Source: Candidatus Pelagibacter communis
GTDB taxonomy: Bacteria > Pseudomonadota > Alphaproteobacteria > Pelagibacterales > Pelagibacteraceae
DNA: 64,000 nt
Assembly (NCBI RefSeq): GCF_001180185.1
Contig: NZ_CVSS01000044.1
Coordinates: 18,540 to 82,539, forward strand
Direction of reading: 5' to 3'
The notes under the pieces are model-generated. The model searched no databases, was not told the DNA's origin, and saw only the letters and a list, made by a program, of their open reading frames with translations. Position 1 is the stretch's first letter, and each line of letters begins with the position of its first letter. Below, in pieces: positions 37,376 through 48,720 of this stretch. The position numbers and the translations under genes are program-made.

Positions 37376-38188
37376 TTGAAACCGAGGTCAAAAATATTAA
37401 TTATTGCTGGATCTGATTCATCAGGTGGCGCAGGTATTCAGGCAGATGTAAAAACAGCTACTTGCTTAGGAATTTATGCTATGACATCAGTGACAGCTGT
37501 AACTATTCAAAATACAAAAGGTGTTAAATCTATTGTGCCAATTCCGCCTGATCAAATTTATAAGCAAATAGTTTATACAGCCAAAGACATTAAACCAGAC
37601 TCGATCAAAATTGGAATGTTACATTCAACAAAAGTGATAAACAATGTAATGAAATCTTTACAAAAAATTAGAACTAAAAAAGTTATTTTAGATCCTGTAA
37701 TGGTAGCAAAAGGAGGATCAAAACTTATAAATGAAAAAGCTATTAAATTGATGAAAAAAAAATTACTTAAAAAAGTTTTATTAATAACACCAAATGTCCC
37801 AGAGGCTGAAATTTTAACTGGCCTAAAAATATCAACTAAAGAGGAAATGATCATTGCATCAAAGAAATTAATAAAGTCTGGTGCTAAAAATGTTTTGATT
37901 AAGGGAGGACATTTAAACTCTAAAAAAGTTTATGATATTTTTGTTAATAAAAATGAAATTAAAATATTTTCTAGTAATAGATTTAAAACTAAAAACACTC
38001 ATGGTACAGGTTGTACATTATCAACGGCAATTACTTCTTTTTTATCATGTGGAAAAACTCTAAAGAAGTCTTGTGAGCTAGGAATTAAATATGTAAATTC
38101 AGCAATATTAACTAACCCTAAAATTGGAAAAGGACATGGTCCAATCAATCATCTTAATTCGATTAAATTAAAAAAAATATTTAAATAA
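37376..38188 (+). CDS. thiD: Hydroxymethylpyrimidine/phosphomethylpyrimidine kinase
   Basis: The 270-residue ribokinase-like protein starts at TTG, right after glmM. It has [18 protein letters not shown], the HMP-binding segment [24 protein letters not shown] and the anion-hole motif [13 protein letters not shown]. It phosphorylates HMP to HMP-PP for thiamine synthesis. Cultured SAR11 strains are known to need external HMP, for which ThiD would be the entry point. It shares its last base with the purA start. Confidence 0.93.
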   Translation: MKPRSKILIIAGSDSSGGAGIQADVKTATCLGIYAMTSVTAVTIQNTKGVKSIVPIPPDQIYKQIVYTAKDIKPDSIKIGMLHSTKVINNVMKSLQKIRTKKVILDPVMVAKGGSKLINEKAIKLMKKKLLKKVLLITPNVPEAEILTGLKISTKEEMIIASKKLIKSGAKNVLIKGGHLNSKKVYDIFVNKNEIKIFSSNRFKTKNTHGTGCTLSTAITSFLSCGKTLKKSCELGIKYVNSAILTNPKIGKGHGPINHLNSIKLKKIFK

Positions 38189-39480
38189 TGAAAAATGTTG
38201 CTGTAGTAGGTTCACAATGGGGAGATGAAGGAAAAGGTAAGATTGTAGACTGGTTATCGGAACAAGCAGATATAGTAGTTAGATTTCAAGGAGGTCATAA
38301 TGCTGGACATACTCTTGTGATAGACGGCATTACATATAAGCTTAGATTATTGCCTTCAGGCATTGTTAGAAAAAATAAAATTTCTATTATTGGTAATGGA
38401 GTAGTTGTTGACCCTTGGGCTTTATTAGATGAAATAAAAGAGATTAAAGAAAAAGGTGTGGAGGTTAACTCTAAGAATTTTATGATTTCTGAGGCGGCTA
38501 ATTTAATTTTACCATTTCACCGTGAAATGGATGAAATTAGAGAGGATGCAGCTGGAAAAAGTAAAATAGGTACCACTAGAAGGGGCATTGGGCCAGCATA
38601 TGAAGATAAAGTTGGAAGAAGATCAATTCGAGTAATGGATTTAAGGTCTGAAACGAATTTGGATCAAAGACTTGAAACAGTTTTAATGCATCATAATGCA
38701 ATTAGAAAAGGTCTTGGAAAAAAAATCTTTGAAAAAGATCAACTTAAAATAGATCTTTTAAAAATTGCCCCAGAAATACTGCAGTTTTCAGAGCCAGTAT
38801 GGTTAAAAATAGATCAGTATAAAAAACAAAAAAAAAAAATATTGTTTGAAGGCGCTCAAGGTATTTTATTAGATGTAGACCACGGAACTTATCCTTTCGT
38901 AACATCTTCAAATACAGTTGCCTCTAGTGCAGCAACGGGGACTGGGTGTGGACCAAATTCTATAAATTATGTGCTTGGTATCACAAAAGCTTACACTACT
39001 AGAGTTGGCGAAGGACCCTTTCCAACTGAATTAAACAACTCAATTGGTGAATTAATTGGAACCAGAGGAAAAGAATTTGGAACTGTAACTAGCAGAAAAA
39101 GAAGATGTGGTTGGTTTGATGGTGTGTTAGTAAGACAAACAATTAAAGTTTCAGGAATTGATGGAATTGCATTAACAAAACTAGATGTTTTAGATGAGTT
39201 AGATGAGCTAAAAATGTGTACTGAATATGAATTAAATGGAAAAAAACTAGACTATCTTCCAGCAGCTGTAGAGGACCAATTAAAGATAAAACCTATTTAC
39301 AAAATTTTTCCTGGTTGGAAATCTTCAACTAATGGAATTAAAAATATTAATGAATTACCTGAAAATGCAAAAAATTATATATATGCTATTGAAGATTTTA
39401 TTGGAGCTAAGATATCTAGTATATCAACTAGTCCAGAAAGAGATGATACAATTTTAATTGAAAATCCTTTTGAAATTTAA
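38188..39480 (+). CDS. purA: Adenylosuccinate synthetase
   Basis: The 430-residue protein has the GTP loop [16 protein letters not shown] at the N-terminus and [13 protein letters not shown]. Also present are [38 protein letters not shown] and [11 protein letters not shown]. It joins IMP and aspartate with GTP in AMP synthesis. It is the end of the plus-strand cluster and overlaps the convergent rpoH by 4 bases. Confidence 0.97.
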   Translation: MKNVAVVGSQWGDEGKGKIVDWLSEQADIVVRFQGGHNAGHTLVIDGITYKLRLLPSGIVRKNKISIIGNGVVVDPWALLDEIKEIKEKGVEVNSKNFMISEAANLILPFHREMDEIREDAAGKSKIGTTRRGIGPAYEDKVGRRSIRVMDLRSETNLDQRLETVLMHHNAIRKGLGKKIFEKDQLKIDLLKIAPEILQFSEPVWLKIDQYKKQKKKILFEGAQGILLDVDHGTYPFVTSSNTVASSAATGTGCGPNSINYVLGITKAYTTRVGEGPFPTELNNSIGELIGTRGKEFGTVTSRKRRCGWFDGVLVRQTIKVSGIDGIALTKLDVLDELDELKMCTEYELNGKKLDYLPAAVEDQLKIKPIYKIFPGWKSSTNGIKNINELPENAKNYIYAIEDFIGAKISSISTSPERDDTILIENPFEI

Positions 39481-40370
39481 TTAACAGGTAAAAGATTTTT
39501 AGATTTAGCTTGCAATAACATATGTTTTTGAAGTTTTTCAAACGCTTTGTTCTCAATCTGTCTTACTCTTTCCCTACTGATTTTGTATTTTTTACTTAGG
39601 TCTTCTAAAGTCATTGGATCATCTGTTAATCTTCTTGAATGAAGTATTTCTTTTTCACGCTCATTTAAAATATTAATTGAATCTTTTAGTAAACCTTTTC
39701 TATTTTCCATCTCTTCTTGATGAGCAAATTTCAGATCATGGTCTAGTTCTTTATCAACCAACCAATCTTGCCATTCATCACCATCCTCACCCACTTGCGC
39801 ATTTAGGGAGAATTCTTTTCCAGACAATCTTCTGTTCATTGAAACCACTTCATCTTTACTTACGTCTAGTTTATTTGCGATTTCATTAACATGTTCATCT
39901 TTCAAATCACCTTCTGATTCTGGCGCTATTTGATTCTTAATTTTTTTTAAATTGAAAAATAATTTTTTTTGAGCTGTAGTTGTTCCAATTTTTACCAAGC
40001 TCCAAGATCTTAGGATATATTCTTGAATAGAAGCTTTTATCCACCACATAGCATATGTTGCAAGTCTGAAACCCTTTTCTGGTTCAAATTTTTTAACAGC
40101 TTGCATAAGTCCTAGATTGCCTTCTGAAATCATTTCATTTACTGGTAAACCGTAACCTTTATATCCCATTGCTATTTTAGCTACTAATCTTAGATGGCTT
40201 GTGACAAGTTTTTCTGCAGATTTGATATTACCGGTTGTTTTCCAATTTTTTGCTAACATATATTCCTCTTCAGCATCAAGCATAGGAAATTTTTTTATTT
40301 GGTCTAGGTATGCAGACAAACCCCCTTCATTGCTGAGGGCAGGTAGATTGTTATTTATAGCCACAGTCAT
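39477..40370 (-). CDS. rpoH: RNA polymerase heat-shock sigma factor RpoH
   Basis: The 297-residue sigma-70-family protein has region 2 ([61 protein letters not shown]) and region 4 ([17 protein letters not shown]). After region 2 it carries the RpoH-box-like segment [15 protein letters not shown], which separates it from the housekeeping sigma. It directs chaperone and protease genes. It lies downstream of rluD on the same strand and converges on purA. Confidence 0.94.
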   Translation of the reverse strand: MTVAINNNLPALSNEGGLSAYLDQIKKFPMLDAEEEYMLAKNWKTTGNIKSAEKLVTSHLRLVAKIAMGYKGYGLPVNEMISEGNLGLMQAVKKFEPEKGFRLATYAMWWIKASIQEYILRSWSLVKIGTTTAQKKLFFNLKKIKNQIAPESEGDLKDEHVNEIANKLDVSKDEVVSMNRRLSGKEFSLNAQVGEDGDEWQDWLVDKELDHDLKFAHQEEMENRKGLLKDSINILNEREKEILHSRRLTDDPMTLEDLSKKYKISRERVRQIENKAFEKLQKHMLLQAKSKNLLPVN

Positions 40371-40410
40371 AGATAGCTTATCTAATTCAATATTTTAATT
40401 TTTCAATGAC

Positions 40411-41391
40411 TTATTTTTTAGTATTTCTTAGGATTTTTAAAATTTTTTCAAGATCATCTGGCAAATTTGCAGTGAAAATCATTTTTTTGTTTGTTTTTGG
40501 ATGAGTAAATCCTAAAGTTTTAGCATGTAAAAATTGTCTCTTCAAATTATTAAGAAGTGTTTTTAAGTTTTCATCAATAATCTTAATTTTTTTGAATTTT
40601 TTTTTATACGTATCATCTCCAACTATGCTATTTCCTAAATAGTTCATATGAACTCTAATTTGATGAGTTCTACCTGTTTCCAATTTACATTCTAAGAAAC
40701 TTAAAGTGGGAGTATTATCATTCTCAAAAACCTCTAAAGTTTTATAGTTTGTAATAGCTTTTTTACCTTTAATATTACTTACCTCCATCATCTGGCGATT
40801 TTTTGTGCTTCTTTTTATCAAAGTTTCAATTTTTCCATTTGAAGGTCTTAATTTACCCCAAGTGAGTAATTGGTAAGTTCTTAAAATTGTATGTTTATTA
40901 AATTGTTTAGATAAGTGTTCATGTGTAAAATTATTTTTAGCTATAACAACCAAGCCTGAAGTATTTTTGTCGATTCTGTGCACTATACCTGGACGAAGTT
41001 CATCACCAATGTTTGATAATGATTCTTTATCATAATTGACTAAAGCATTAACAATTGTGTTATCATAATTTCCAGCACCAGGATGCATTATTATTCCTGG
41101 TGGTTTATTAATTATTAATAAATCATTATCTTCATAGATGATATTAAGTTCATATTTAAAAGGTTTTAACGATGCCTTTTTTGGTTCTGGAATTATTAAT
41201 TCAACAAGATCATTTTTATTAATCTTTTTTGATGGATTAATGTTTTTGACGTTATTTATTTTTAATTTTTCACTTAAAATTAGGTTTTTAATTCTAGTTC
41301 GGCTAATTTCTTGATGAAATTTATTTATAAAAGCATCTACTCTTTTATTATGATCCTCTTGATTTACCACTAAACTTATTTTCTTTTCCAT
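40411..41391 (-). CDS. rluD: RluD-family 23S rRNA pseudouridine synthase
   Basis: The 326-residue protein has an N-terminal S4 RNA-binding domain (KRVDAFINKFHQEISRTRIKNLI). The catalytic domain has LLIINKPPGIIMHPG and the active-site loop GIVHRIDKNTSGLVVIAK with the aspartate of HRID. ETGRTHQIRVHMNYLG follows. It modifies helix 69 of 23S rRNA in homologues. The last 63 bases of this window repeat its 3' coding end in inverted orientation. Confidence 0.93.
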   Translation of the reverse strand: MEKKISLVVNQEDHNKRVDAFINKFHQEISRTRIKNLILSEKLKINNVKNINPSKKINKNDLVELIIPEPKKASLKPFKYELNIIYEDNDLLIINKPPGIIMHPGAGNYDNTIVNALVNYDKESLSNIGDELRPGIVHRIDKNTSGLVVIAKNNFTHEHLSKQFNKHTILRTYQLLTWGKLRPSNGKIETLIKRSTKNRQMMEVSNIKGKKAITNYKTLEVFENDNTPTLSFLECKLETGRTHQIRVHMNYLGNSIVGDDTYKKKFKKIKIIDENLKTLLNNLKRQFLHAKTLGFTHPKTNKKMIFTANLPDDLEKILKILRNTKK

Positions 41392-41414
41392 AAAATGCTA
41401 TATTAATATCATAT

Positions 41415-41491
41415 GCGCTTGTAGCTCAACTGGATAGAGCGCCTGACTTCGGATCAGGAGGTTCTGGGTTCGACTCCTAGCAGGCGCACCA
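41415..41491 (+). tRNA. tRNA-Arg (TCG anticodon)
   Basis: A 77-nucleotide cloverleaf runs from GCGCTTGTAGCTCAAC to CAGGCGCACCA, with CCA encoded. The anticodon stem CCTGA/TCAGG encloses the loop CTTCGGA, so the anticodon is TCG (arginine CGN codons). The T arm has GGTTCGACTCC. It is a plus-strand gene in the gap between rluD and the ABC permease, both minus-strand, and it ends one base before the permease stop. Confidence 0.95.
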
Positions 41492-41492
41492 T

Positions 41493-42284
41493 TTATTCTC
41501 CCATATTTATTAATGTACCTTTTTCTCGTGCTTTGGAAAAGGAAACATAAAATAAAATTATGCTTAAACACAAGTAAATTATATTCAGAAAATATGCATA
41601 AAAAATATTGCTATAATTTACAGAGCCATTGATAAGAATATTTCGTGCCTCATCAAAAATATATACCAATGGTAAAACTTTTGCCAATATTTGAAAAAAA
41701 TTAGGCAGAATATCAATCGGATAATAAATACAGCCAAGAGGAGCAAGTAAGAATAAAGATGACCAGGCTATATTTTCAAATGAAGGACCGTATCTTAGTA
41801 AACCTGAGCTCACCATAATCCCAAGGGTAATTCCAAAAATATATAAACTTAAAAAAAGAAATAACAATGGGATTCCAAGCTTTAAAATTGAAACCCCAAA
41901 TAAGGGCGATGTTAGTATTATTGCTGGAACTAATCCAATTAATGTTCTTATTAAAGCAGTAAAAATTAAAGATGTGATAATTTCTTTTGTCGTTAAAGGA
42001 GCAATAAAAAGGTTTGTAAAATTCCTACTCCAAATCTCCTCTAAAAAAAGCATATTAAAACTTATACTGGATCTAAATAAAAAATCGTAAAGAATAGCAC
42101 ATGTCAATATCACTCCTATAGTGTTGTTATAATAATCACTATAATTTGTAAAAAACTTTGAAATAAAACCCCATAAAATTATTTGTATAGACGGCCAATA
42201 AATTAAATCTAAGACTCTGGGTAAAGATCCCTTAATTAAGTAAAAGTGTCTCAAGAATAGACCGTACATTCTAATCAAATTCAT
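41493..42284 (-). CDS. ABC-2 type transporter permease
   Basis: The 263-residue protein has about six membrane helices. It shows the ABC-2 permease layout: an amphipathic start (LIRMYGLFLRHFYLIKGSL), WSRNFTNLFIAPLTTKEII and ...AWSSLFLLAPLGCIYYPIDILPNFFQILAKVLPLVYIFD. The last segment is the typical PLSxxPxxxxxxxxxNP region variant. It overlaps the start of its gene order partner, the ATPase, by 14 bases. Probably an exporter; substrate unknown. Confidence 0.88.
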   Translation of the reverse strand: MNLIRMYGLFLRHFYLIKGSLPRVLDLIYWPSIQIILWGFISKFFTNYSDYYNNTIGVILTCAILYDFLFRSSISFNMLFLEEIWSRNFTNLFIAPLTTKEIITSLIFTALIRTLIGLVPAIILTSPLFGVSILKLGIPLLFLFLSLYIFGITLGIMVSSGLLRYGPSFENIAWSSLFLLAPLGCIYYPIDILPNFFQILAKVLPLVYIFDEARNILINGSVNYSNIFYAYFLNIIYLCLSIILFYVSFSKAREKGTLINMGE

Positions 42285-43005
42285 TTTTTCTCGTCAGTTT
42301 TAAAAAGACTTCTTCAAGGTTTTTTCTACCATGTTTTGAAATAAGTTCCTTTGGTTTTCCAGAGTCAATTATTGATCCAGCTTTCATCAAAAATATTGAG
42401 GAGCACAATCTTTCTACTTCATTCATATTATGAGAAGCCAATAAGATAGAATTTGCTTTTTCTTTTTGATAATTTTCTAAAAAACTTCTAACATAGTCTC
42501 CAGTTTCAGGATCTAAAGAGGCAGTTGGCTCATCTAAAAGCAAGAGAATTGGGTCATTTATTACTGCTTTAGCTAGACTCACTCTATTTTTTTGTCCAGA
42601 TGAAAGTTCTCCTGTAATTTTGTAAATAATTTCATTTAACCTGAGTTTTTCGCAGAGATATTCTATTTTTTTTTTTATATTTTTAATTCCATAAAGTTTT
42701 CCATAAATATTTAAATTTTGTTGAACTGTAAGTTTTTTCGGAAGCTCAATGTATGGAGATATAAAATTAATTTTTTTAAGAATTTCTATTTTATTTTTTT
42801 CAATTTCTTTATTGTTTATGAATATAGTGCCACTCGTAGGTTTTAATAATCCCAAAATCATTCCCATTGTAGTTGTTTTTCCACAACCATTTGGACCTAG
42901 TAAACCAATAATTTCATTTTTTTTAATTCTGAAAGATATATTTTTAACAGCTTCAACATTATTAAAAATTTTATTTAAAGAGTTTATTTCAAGACAATTA
43001 TCCAT
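42271..43005 (-). CDS. ABC transporter ATP-binding protein
   Basis: The 244-residue ATPase has Walker A GPNGCGKTTT near residues 35-44, the Q-loop region, the signature LSSGQKNRVSLAKA, Walker B LLLLDEP and the switch histidine in LLASHNMNEVERLC. It is of the daunorubicin-resistance/ABC-2 partner class and works with the downstream permease. It overlaps the upstream Sua5 gene by 8 bases. Substrate unknown. Confidence 0.93.
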   Translation of the reverse strand: MDNCLEINSLNKIFNNVEAVKNISFRIKKNEIIGLLGPNGCGKTTTMGMILGLLKPTSGTIFINNKEIEKNKIEILKKINFISPYIELPKKLTVQQNLNIYGKLYGIKNIKKKIEYLCEKLRLNEIIYKITGELSSGQKNRVSLAKAVINDPILLLLDEPTASLDPETGDYVRSFLENYQKEKANSILLASHNMNEVERLCSSIFLMKAGSIIDSGKPKELISKHGRKNLEEVFLKLTRKNEFD

Positions 43006-43936
43006 TGAATTTTGATGCTCTTAGTAATCGGTCATTAATTGTTTTTCCTAAACCAGAATTTTGAATTTTTCTAACTGCAATCGATTTAAATTTATCCTTT
43101 CTTATTTTCCTCAAGGTTTTATATAAATTCTTTGCAGCTTCTTTAAGATCGCCATTTTTTGAGAGAATATAAACATTTTTAATGAATTTCTTATTTTTTT
43201 TTAATAAGAGGTAAGCCTCATATTTTTTTGGTTTTTTTGCATTTAACCTAATAGGTATACCAGGTGAATAATGTACTCTCATTTGACCTGGAGAAGAAAT
43301 TTTAGAAGAGCTTAATTTTGTTAATATATTCTTTTTTAGTATTCTTTTAATTTTAGAGACTTCCAAGCCCCCAAGTCTTAATATTCTTGGATTATCAAAT
43401 AAGGATATTATTGTAGACTCTAGTCCTACTAAGCATCTACCTCCGTCTAAAATCAATTTCAATTTATTTCCAAAATTATCTCTGACATCTTGAAAACATA
43501 CTGGGCTTAATTTAGATGAGATGTTAGCACTTGGTGCTGCTAAAGGATAATTTAGTGATTTTAAAAGTTTTCTAGCAATGTAGTGTTTCGGAAACCTTAC
43601 TGCTAAATTTTTTTTATTGTTAGTGACAATTTTTGAAATTTTTGAGTTCTTTTTTAATTTTAAAATATAAGTTATTGGTCCTGGGCTAAATTTTTTATAA
43701 AGTTTAAGAAAATCATTATTTAATATGCAGTCTCTTTTTAAATCATTTAAATTGAAATAATGAACTATCAATGGATTATTGCTAGGTCTTTTTTTTAGTT
43801 TATAAATTTTGTTAACTGCTCTATCCGAATAAGCATTGGCTGCTAATCCGTAAACAGTTTCAGTAGGAATTGCAACACATTCATGTCTATCAAGTAAAAA
43901 TTTTGCTTTTTTAATATTTGCAAGATTATATTTCAT
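42998..43936 (-). CDS. L-threonylcarbamoyladenylate synthase (Sua5/YwlC/YrdC)
   Basis: The 312-residue protein has the YrdC domain with IPTETVYGLAANAYSDRAVNKIYKLKKRPSNNPLIVH near residues 23-59, FSPGPITYILK, LAAPSANISSKLSP and GLESTIISLFD. It also has the C-terminal Sua5 domain joined by the linker SPGQMRVHYSPGIPI. It makes threonylcarbamoyl-AMP for the t6A37 modification of ANN-decoding tRNAs. Domain content is that of long Sua5 rather than short YrdC. Confidence 0.92.
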   Translation of the reverse strand: MKYNLANIKKAKFLLDRHECVAIPTETVYGLAANAYSDRAVNKIYKLKKRPSNNPLIVHYFNLNDLKRDCILNNDFLKLYKKFSPGPITYILKLKKNSKISKIVTNNKKNLAVRFPKHYIARKLLKSLNYPLAAPSANISSKLSPVCFQDVRDNFGNKLKLILDGGRCLVGLESTIISLFDNPRILRLGGLEVSKIKRILKKNILTKLSSSKISSPGQMRVHYSPGIPIRLNAKKPKKYEAYLLLKKNKKFIKNVYILSKNGDLKEAAKNLYKTLRKIRKDKFKSIAVRKIQNSGLGKTINDRLLRASKFNG

Positions 43937-43956
43937 GTATTATCAGAAATTAATAT

Positions 43957-44202
43957 ATGAAAGATAAAAATAAACAAATCCATTATGAGAGTATGAGCCT
44001 TGAAGAATTGACAAGTCAAGCTGATCAGATTGTTAAATATTTAGAAAATCTCGAAAATATTGAACCTGAGATAGAAAAATACCATGATTTACTTCGATTA
44101 AATAATTTAATTGAAAAAAAATTCCAAAAAAATGCAAAAGAGATTAACTTTAAAACTAAAGAAAAGATAAAGTATATATCTGTAAAAAAAAATGCAACTT
44201 GA
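43957..44202 (+). CDS. xseB: Exodeoxyribonuclease VII small subunit-like protein
   Basis: The 81-residue protein has the XseB-like pattern of a short all-helical domain (SLEELTSQADQIVKYLENLENIEPEIEKYHDLLRL). It lies immediately before ispA and dxs, the conserved xseB-ispA-dxs order. XseB forms a complex with XseA to degrade single-stranded DNA. The match is weak in sequence and rests largely on position. It overlaps ispA by 11 bases. Confidence 0.65.
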   Translation: MKDKNKQIHYESMSLEELTSQADQIVKYLENLENIEPEIEKYHDLLRLNNLIEKKFQKNAKEINFKTKEKIKYISVKKNAT

Positions 44203-45064
44203 ACTGAATAAAATTGCAAAAGATACAAATATTTTTTTAAAGAGTTTTTTAAAGAAACAAAATAAATCTCCATTGATACATCCTATGAGTTATGGACTTT
44301 TCTCAGGAGGAAAAAAAATAAGATCTAAAGTTTTAGTTGATGTTGGAAAAATCTTTAATGTGGATTATAAAAAATTAATTATTGTTGGTGCTGCTATAGA
44401 GTGTATTCATTCTTATTCTTTAATTCATGATGATTTACCATGTATGGATAATGATATGTTAAGAAGAGGGAAGCCTTCTACACATATAAAATTTGGGGAG
44501 TCTACAGCTGTTCTGGCAGGAAATTCGCTTTTAACAATGGCTTATGAAATTTTATCTAACGACTCACTCAAAATAAGTGATGAGGTTAAGATTAATCTCA
44601 TAAAAAAGATTTCTGAATGTTCTGGTCATTTAGGTATAGCAGGGGGGCAATATTTAGATTTAAGTTATGAACATAAAAAAGTTTCCAAAAAAAAAATTAT
44701 AGAAATGGAGATTAAAAAAACAGGAAAATTATTTAGTTTTTGTTGTACAGCGCCTCTTATAATCAAAAAAAGGAGTGACAAAGAGATAAAATTTTTTGAT
44801 AATGTGGGTTCAGAGTTAGGTCTTTTATTTCAAATTGCAGATGATTTGATAGATCACAGTGGAAAATCATCAACTGCTGGAAAAAAAACTAAAAAAGACA
44901 AAAAACAAGGAAAAGCTACATTAATTAGTTTACTTGGTCACAAAAACTCTATTAAATATAGTAATAATTTAATTAAAAGATTAAAAAACAAAATTAATAA
45001 ATATGGTCCAAAATCAAATGATTTGATCAATACACTTAACTTTATTTTAAATCGTAAAAGATAA
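44192..45064 (+). CDS. ispA: Geranyl/farnesyl diphosphate synthase
   Basis: The 290-residue prenyltransferase has the first aspartate-rich motif DDLPCMDND (near residues 88-96) and the second, DDLIDHSG (near 226-233). GGKKIRS binds diphosphate near the N-terminus, and GGQYLDL is conserved. It condenses isopentenyl diphosphate to farnesyl diphosphate for undecaprenyl and ubiquinone chains. The stop overlaps the dxs start by one base. Confidence 0.94.
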   Translation: MQLELNKIAKDTNIFLKSFLKKQNKSPLIHPMSYGLFSGGKKIRSKVLVDVGKIFNVDYKKLIIVGAAIECIHSYSLIHDDLPCMDNDMLRRGKPSTHIKFGESTAVLAGNSLLTMAYEILSNDSLKISDEVKINLIKKISECSGHLGIAGGQYLDLSYEHKKVSKKKIIEMEIKKTGKLFSFCCTAPLIIKKRSDKEIKFFDNVGSELGLLFQIADDLIDHSGKSSTAGKKTKKDKKQGKATLISLLGHKNSIKYSNNLIKRLKNKINKYGPKSNDLINTLNFILNRKR

Positions 45065-46974
45065 TGGGTAATTACAAATATTTAGATAAAATAAATTTTC
45101 CAACAGATCTCAAAAAAATTTCTGAATTAGAATTACAAAAAGTTTCTGATGAATTAAGAGAAGAAACAATTAATGCAGTTTCAGAAACAGGAGGACATTT
45201 AGGAGCTAGCTTAGGAGTAGTTGAACTTACTGTTGCACTTCATTATGTATTTAATACCCCAAAGGATAAATTAATTTGGGATGTTGGTCATCAGAGTTAT
45301 CCACATAAAATATTAACTGGTAGAAAAGATAAGATTAGAACCTTACGTCAAGGTGGAGGAATTTCTGGTTTTACAAAAAGATCAGAAAGTGAGTATGATC
45401 CTTTTGGAGCTGCTCATAGCTCTACATCAATTTCATCAGCTCTTGGTATTGCTCAGGCAAATAAACTATCTAACAAAAAAGATAATGTAATTGCAGTTAT
45501 TGGCGATGGAGCAATAAGTGGCGGAATGGCATATGAAGCCATGAATAACGCAGGTGTCTCCAAAACAAAGATGATAGTAATTTTAAATGACAATGATATG
45601 TCAATCGCAAGACCAGCTGGAGCTATGGGCACTTACCTAGCAAAAATTTTTTCTGGTAAAATATATTTTAGTTTAAGAGAAACTATTAAATTAATTATCT
45701 CATCCTTTTCAAAAAGATTTAGTGCAAAGGCAGGCAAGGCTGAAGATTTATTCAGATCTGCTATTTCAGGAGGAACTTTGTTCAATTCATTGGGTTTTTA
45801 TTATATAGGACCTATAGATGGTCACGATTTAACAAGTTTGATCCCTATTTTAAAAAACGTAAAAGATTCAAAGCATGAAGGACCCATCTTGATTCATATA
45901 AAAACAAAAAAAGGAAAAGGCTATTCTTATGCTGAAAAAGCAAGTGATCATTATCATGGTGTTTCTAAATTTAATATAAGTACAGGAATTCAGTATAAAT
46001 CTAGTAGTAAGATGCCAACTTATACTAAAGTTTTCTCTAATACGTTAATTCAGCATGCTAAAAATGACAGCAAAATAGTAGCTATCACAGCTGCAATGCC
46101 AGATGGAACTGGTTTGACTGATTTTGGTAAAGAATTTCCAGATAGAACTTTTGATGTAGGTATTGCTGAACAACATGCGGTTACTTTTGCAGCTGGGTTG
46201 GCTACAGAAAATTATAAACCTTACGCAGCAATTTATTCAACATTTTTACAAAGAGCATATGATCAGGTTGTGCATGATGTAGCAATTCAAAGTTTACCAG
46301 TTCGTTTTGCAATAGATCGAGCTGGCTTAGTTGGAGCAGATGGGCCAACACATGCAGGATCATTTGATACAACTTATCTATCAACATTACCAAATTTTGT
46401 TGTAATGGCAGCTAGTGATGAGGCAGAGTTGGTTAGAATGATTAATACCTCAGTTAATATTAATGATAAACCTTCCGCCTTTAGGTTTCCAAGAGGATCA
46501 GGCGTAGGAGCTACTTTACCACCAATAAATGAAACAATCGAAATAGGTAAAGGAAAGGTAATCCAAGAAGGAAAAAAATTAGCAATATTAAATTTTGGTG
46601 CAAGACTTAAGGAAACAATTAATGCATCAAATAATTTAAAGAAAAAAGGAATAAATATAACTATTGTTGACGCTCGTTTTGCTAAACCTTTAGATGAAAG
46701 TTTGATTTGGCAATTAGCAACTAATCACGAGTCAATTTTAACTATCGAAGAAGGCTCTATAGGAGGTTTTGGATCTCACGTTGTAGATTTTTTATCTAAA
46801 AAAAGTTTATTAGATACAAATTTAAAATTTCGATCTATGACACTTCCAGATATGTTTATAGATCAAGATATGCCAGAAAAAATGTATAAATTTGCTGGAC
46901 TAGATGCAAAATCCATAGAGGATAAAATTTTAGATTTAATAAATTCTAATATTGTTTTACAAAAACAAAAATAG
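45064..46974 (+). CDS. dxs: 1-deoxy-D-xylulose-5-phosphate synthase
   Basis: The 636-residue TPP enzyme has [21 protein letters not shown] near residue 40, [16 protein letters not shown], the TPP motif [18 protein letters not shown], and [15 protein letters not shown] with [15 protein letters not shown] in the second half. It joins pyruvate and glyceraldehyde-3-phosphate at the start of the MEP isoprenoid route. It follows ispA directly. It converges on aroC with a 3-base gap. Confidence 0.97.
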   Translation: MGNYKYLDKINFPTDLKKISELELQKVSDELREETINAVSETGGHLGASLGVVELTVALHYVFNTPKDKLIWDVGHQSYPHKILTGRKDKIRTLRQGGGISGFTKRSESEYDPFGAAHSSTSISSALGIAQANKLSNKKDNVIAVIGDGAISGGMAYEAMNNAGVSKTKMIVILNDNDMSIARPAGAMGTYLAKIFSGKIYFSLRETIKLIISSFSKRFSAKAGKAEDLFRSAISGGTLFNSLGFYYIGPIDGHDLTSLIPILKNVKDSKHEGPILIHIKTKKGKGYSYAEKASDHYHGVSKFNISTGIQYKSSSKMPTYTKVFSNTLIQHAKNDSKIVAITAAMPDGTGLTDFGKEFPDRTFDVGIAEQHAVTFAAGLATENYKPYAAIYSTFLQRAYDQVVHDVAIQSLPVRFAIDRAGLVGADGPTHAGSFDTTYLSTLPNFVVMAASDEAELVRMINTSVNINDKPSAFRFPRGSGVGATLPPINETIEIGKGKVIQEGKKLAILNFGARLKETINASNNLKKKGINITIVDARFAKPLDESLIWQLATNHESILTIEEGSIGGFGSHVVDFLSKKSLLDTNLKFRSMTLPDMFIDQDMPEKMYKFAGLDAKSIEDKILDLINSNIVLQKQK

Positions 46975-46977
46975 TTT

Positions 46978-48060
46978 TTATTTACATTGAGCCTTATGCA
47001 TTAAATAGTGGTCTAGTAAAACACAAGCCAGCATCGCTTCACCAACTGGCACAGCTCTTATTCCAACACAAGGATCATGGCGCCCCCTTACTGATATAGA
47101 CGTATTTTTTCCAAATTTGTCTATAGTCTTTCTTTTTTTTAAAATTGATGATGTTGGTTTTACAGCAAAAGAAACTACAATTTCTTGTCCAGAAGAAATT
47201 CCTCCTAAAATTCCTCCTGCATTATTTGATTGGAAATTTATTTTTTTATTTTTTTTAAATATTTGGTCAGAATTATCCTCACCACTTAGCATCGCTACAT
47301 TCATGCCAGAACCAATATTTACTCCTTTAACCGCATTTATACTCATCATTGCTGAGGCAATATCAGAGTCTAATTTTGAATATATTGGTGCACCTAAACC
47401 TGGAGGAACACCATTAGCTCTTACTTCGATAATTGCGCCACACGAAGATCCAGATTTCCTGATGCTTAATAAATATTTTTCCCATAATTTTATCATAGAT
47501 TTATCAGGACAAAAAAATGGATTTTTATTTATTATATTTTCATTCCAATTATTTGTGTCACATTTTAAAATACCTAGCTGTGTAACTGCTCCAACTATCT
47601 TAAACATTTTTCCAATTTTTTTATTTAATACTTTTTTTGCTATTGAACCTGCTGCAACTCTTGCAGCAGTTTCTCTAGCAGATGATCTTCCACCTCCCCT
47701 ATAATCTCTAATTCCATATTTTTTAAAATAAGTGAAGTCTGCATGTCCTGGTCTAAATTTGTTTTTTATGTCACTATAATCTTTTGATCTCATGTCTTCA
47801 TTATAGATAATTAATGAAATAGGCGTACCTGTAGTTTTTCCCTCGAATACACCAGATAAAATTTGAACTTTATCACTTTCTTTTCTTTGAGTTGTAAATT
47901 TTGATTGACCAGGTTTTCTTCTATTGAGATCTCTTTGAATATCTTGCTCTGTGAGATCAATTAGAGGTGGACAACCGTCAATTACGCATCCAATTGCAGT
48001 ACCGTGAGACTCACCCCAAGTAGTGAAACGAAATAGCTTTCCAAAAGTGTTAAATGACAT
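46978..48060 (-). CDS. aroC: Chorismate synthase
   Basis: The 360-residue protein has the family signatures [17 protein letters not shown] near residues 16-32, [37 protein letters not shown] and [27 protein letters not shown]. It makes chorismate from EPSP using reduced flavin. A long antiparallel ORF across it is a shadow. It diverges from pdxH. Confidence 0.97.
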   Translation of the reverse strand: MSFNTFGKLFRFTTWGESHGTAIGCVIDGCPPLIDLTEQDIQRDLNRRKPGQSKFTTQRKESDKVQILSGVFEGKTTGTPISLIIYNEDMRSKDYSDIKNKFRPGHADFTYFKKYGIRDYRGGGRSSARETAARVAAGSIAKKVLNKKIGKMFKIVGAVTQLGILKCDTNNWNENIINKNPFFCPDKSMIKLWEKYLLSIRKSGSSCGAIIEVRANGVPPGLGAPIYSKLDSDIASAMMSINAVKGVNIGSGMNVAMLSGEDNSDQIFKKNKKINFQSNNAGGILGGISSGQEIVVSFAVKPTSSILKKRKTIDKFGKNTSISVRGRHDPCVGIRAVPVGEAMLACVLLDHYLMHKAQCK

Positions 48061-48093
48061 TATTTATAGTGTATAGATTATTTTGTTAAAATT

Positions 48094-48720
48094 ATGAATC
48101 AAAAAAATTCTTTAGGCCTAGATAGTTGTTTTATTGACACAGATGAACCATTTGAACTTTTTGATAAATGGTATGGGGAAGCAAAGAAAAAAGAAATAAA
48201 CGACCCTAATGCACTTTCTCTTGCAACCTCATCAAAAAATGGAATACCTTCAGTAAGAATGGTACTTTTAAAAGGGTATAGTAAAAATGGATTTGTGTTT
48301 TATACTAATTTTAATAGTCAAAAAGGAAATGAGATTATAGATAATCCTAATGTGGCAATGTGTTTTCATTGGAAAAGTTTATTGAGACAAGTAAGAATAA
48401 ATGGAGATGTTTCTCAGGTTTCAGATCAGGTAGCAGATGAATATTATGATACAAGATCATATGAAAGTAGAATTGGCGCGTGGGCTTCCAATCAAAGTTC
48501 TGTGCTAAATAATAGAGATGAACTTTTTAATGCTATTGAAAAGTTCAAAAAGAAATTTGATGACAAAAATAAAGTACCTAGACCAAATCATTGGTCGGGA
48601 TGGAGTTTAAAACCCCATAGTATCGAATTTTGGTTAGATGGTAAAAATAGAATTCACGAGAGATTGAAATATTTTAAAACTTCAGACGGCAACTGGAAAA
48701 AAATCTTATTAAGCCCTTAA
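48094..48720 (+). CDS. pdxH: Pyridoxamine 5'-phosphate oxidase
   Basis: The 208-residue flavoprotein has NALSLATSSKNGIPSVRMVLLKG near residues 37-59, FYTNFNSQKGNEI, VRINGDVSQV, SRIGAWASNQS and the end RPNHWSGWSLKPHSIEFWLDGKNRIHERL. It oxidises pyridoxine or pyridoxamine phosphate to PLP. The stop overlaps the convergent polyprenyl synthase gene by 4 bases. Confidence 0.95.
   Translation: MNQKNSLGLDSCFIDTDEPFELFDKWYGEAKKKEINDPNALSLATSSKNGIPSVRMVLLKGYSKNGFVFYTNFNSQKGNEIIDNPNVAMCFHWKSLLRQVRINGDVSQVSDQVADEYYDTRSYESRIGAWASNQSSVLNNRDELFNAIEKFKKKFDDKNKVPRPNHWSGWSLKPHSIEFWLDGKNRIHERLKYFKTSDGNWKKILLSP

Noticed and set aside
37375-37376. TPP riboswitch before thiD or thiE
   Set aside because: thiD follows glmM by one base and thiE overlaps fba, leaving no room for a leader.
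47117-47704. Long plus-strand ORF (195 codons) across aroC
   Set aside because: It is antiparallel to a full-length chorismate synthase with all its motifs, and its own product resembles nothing; it is a shadow frame.
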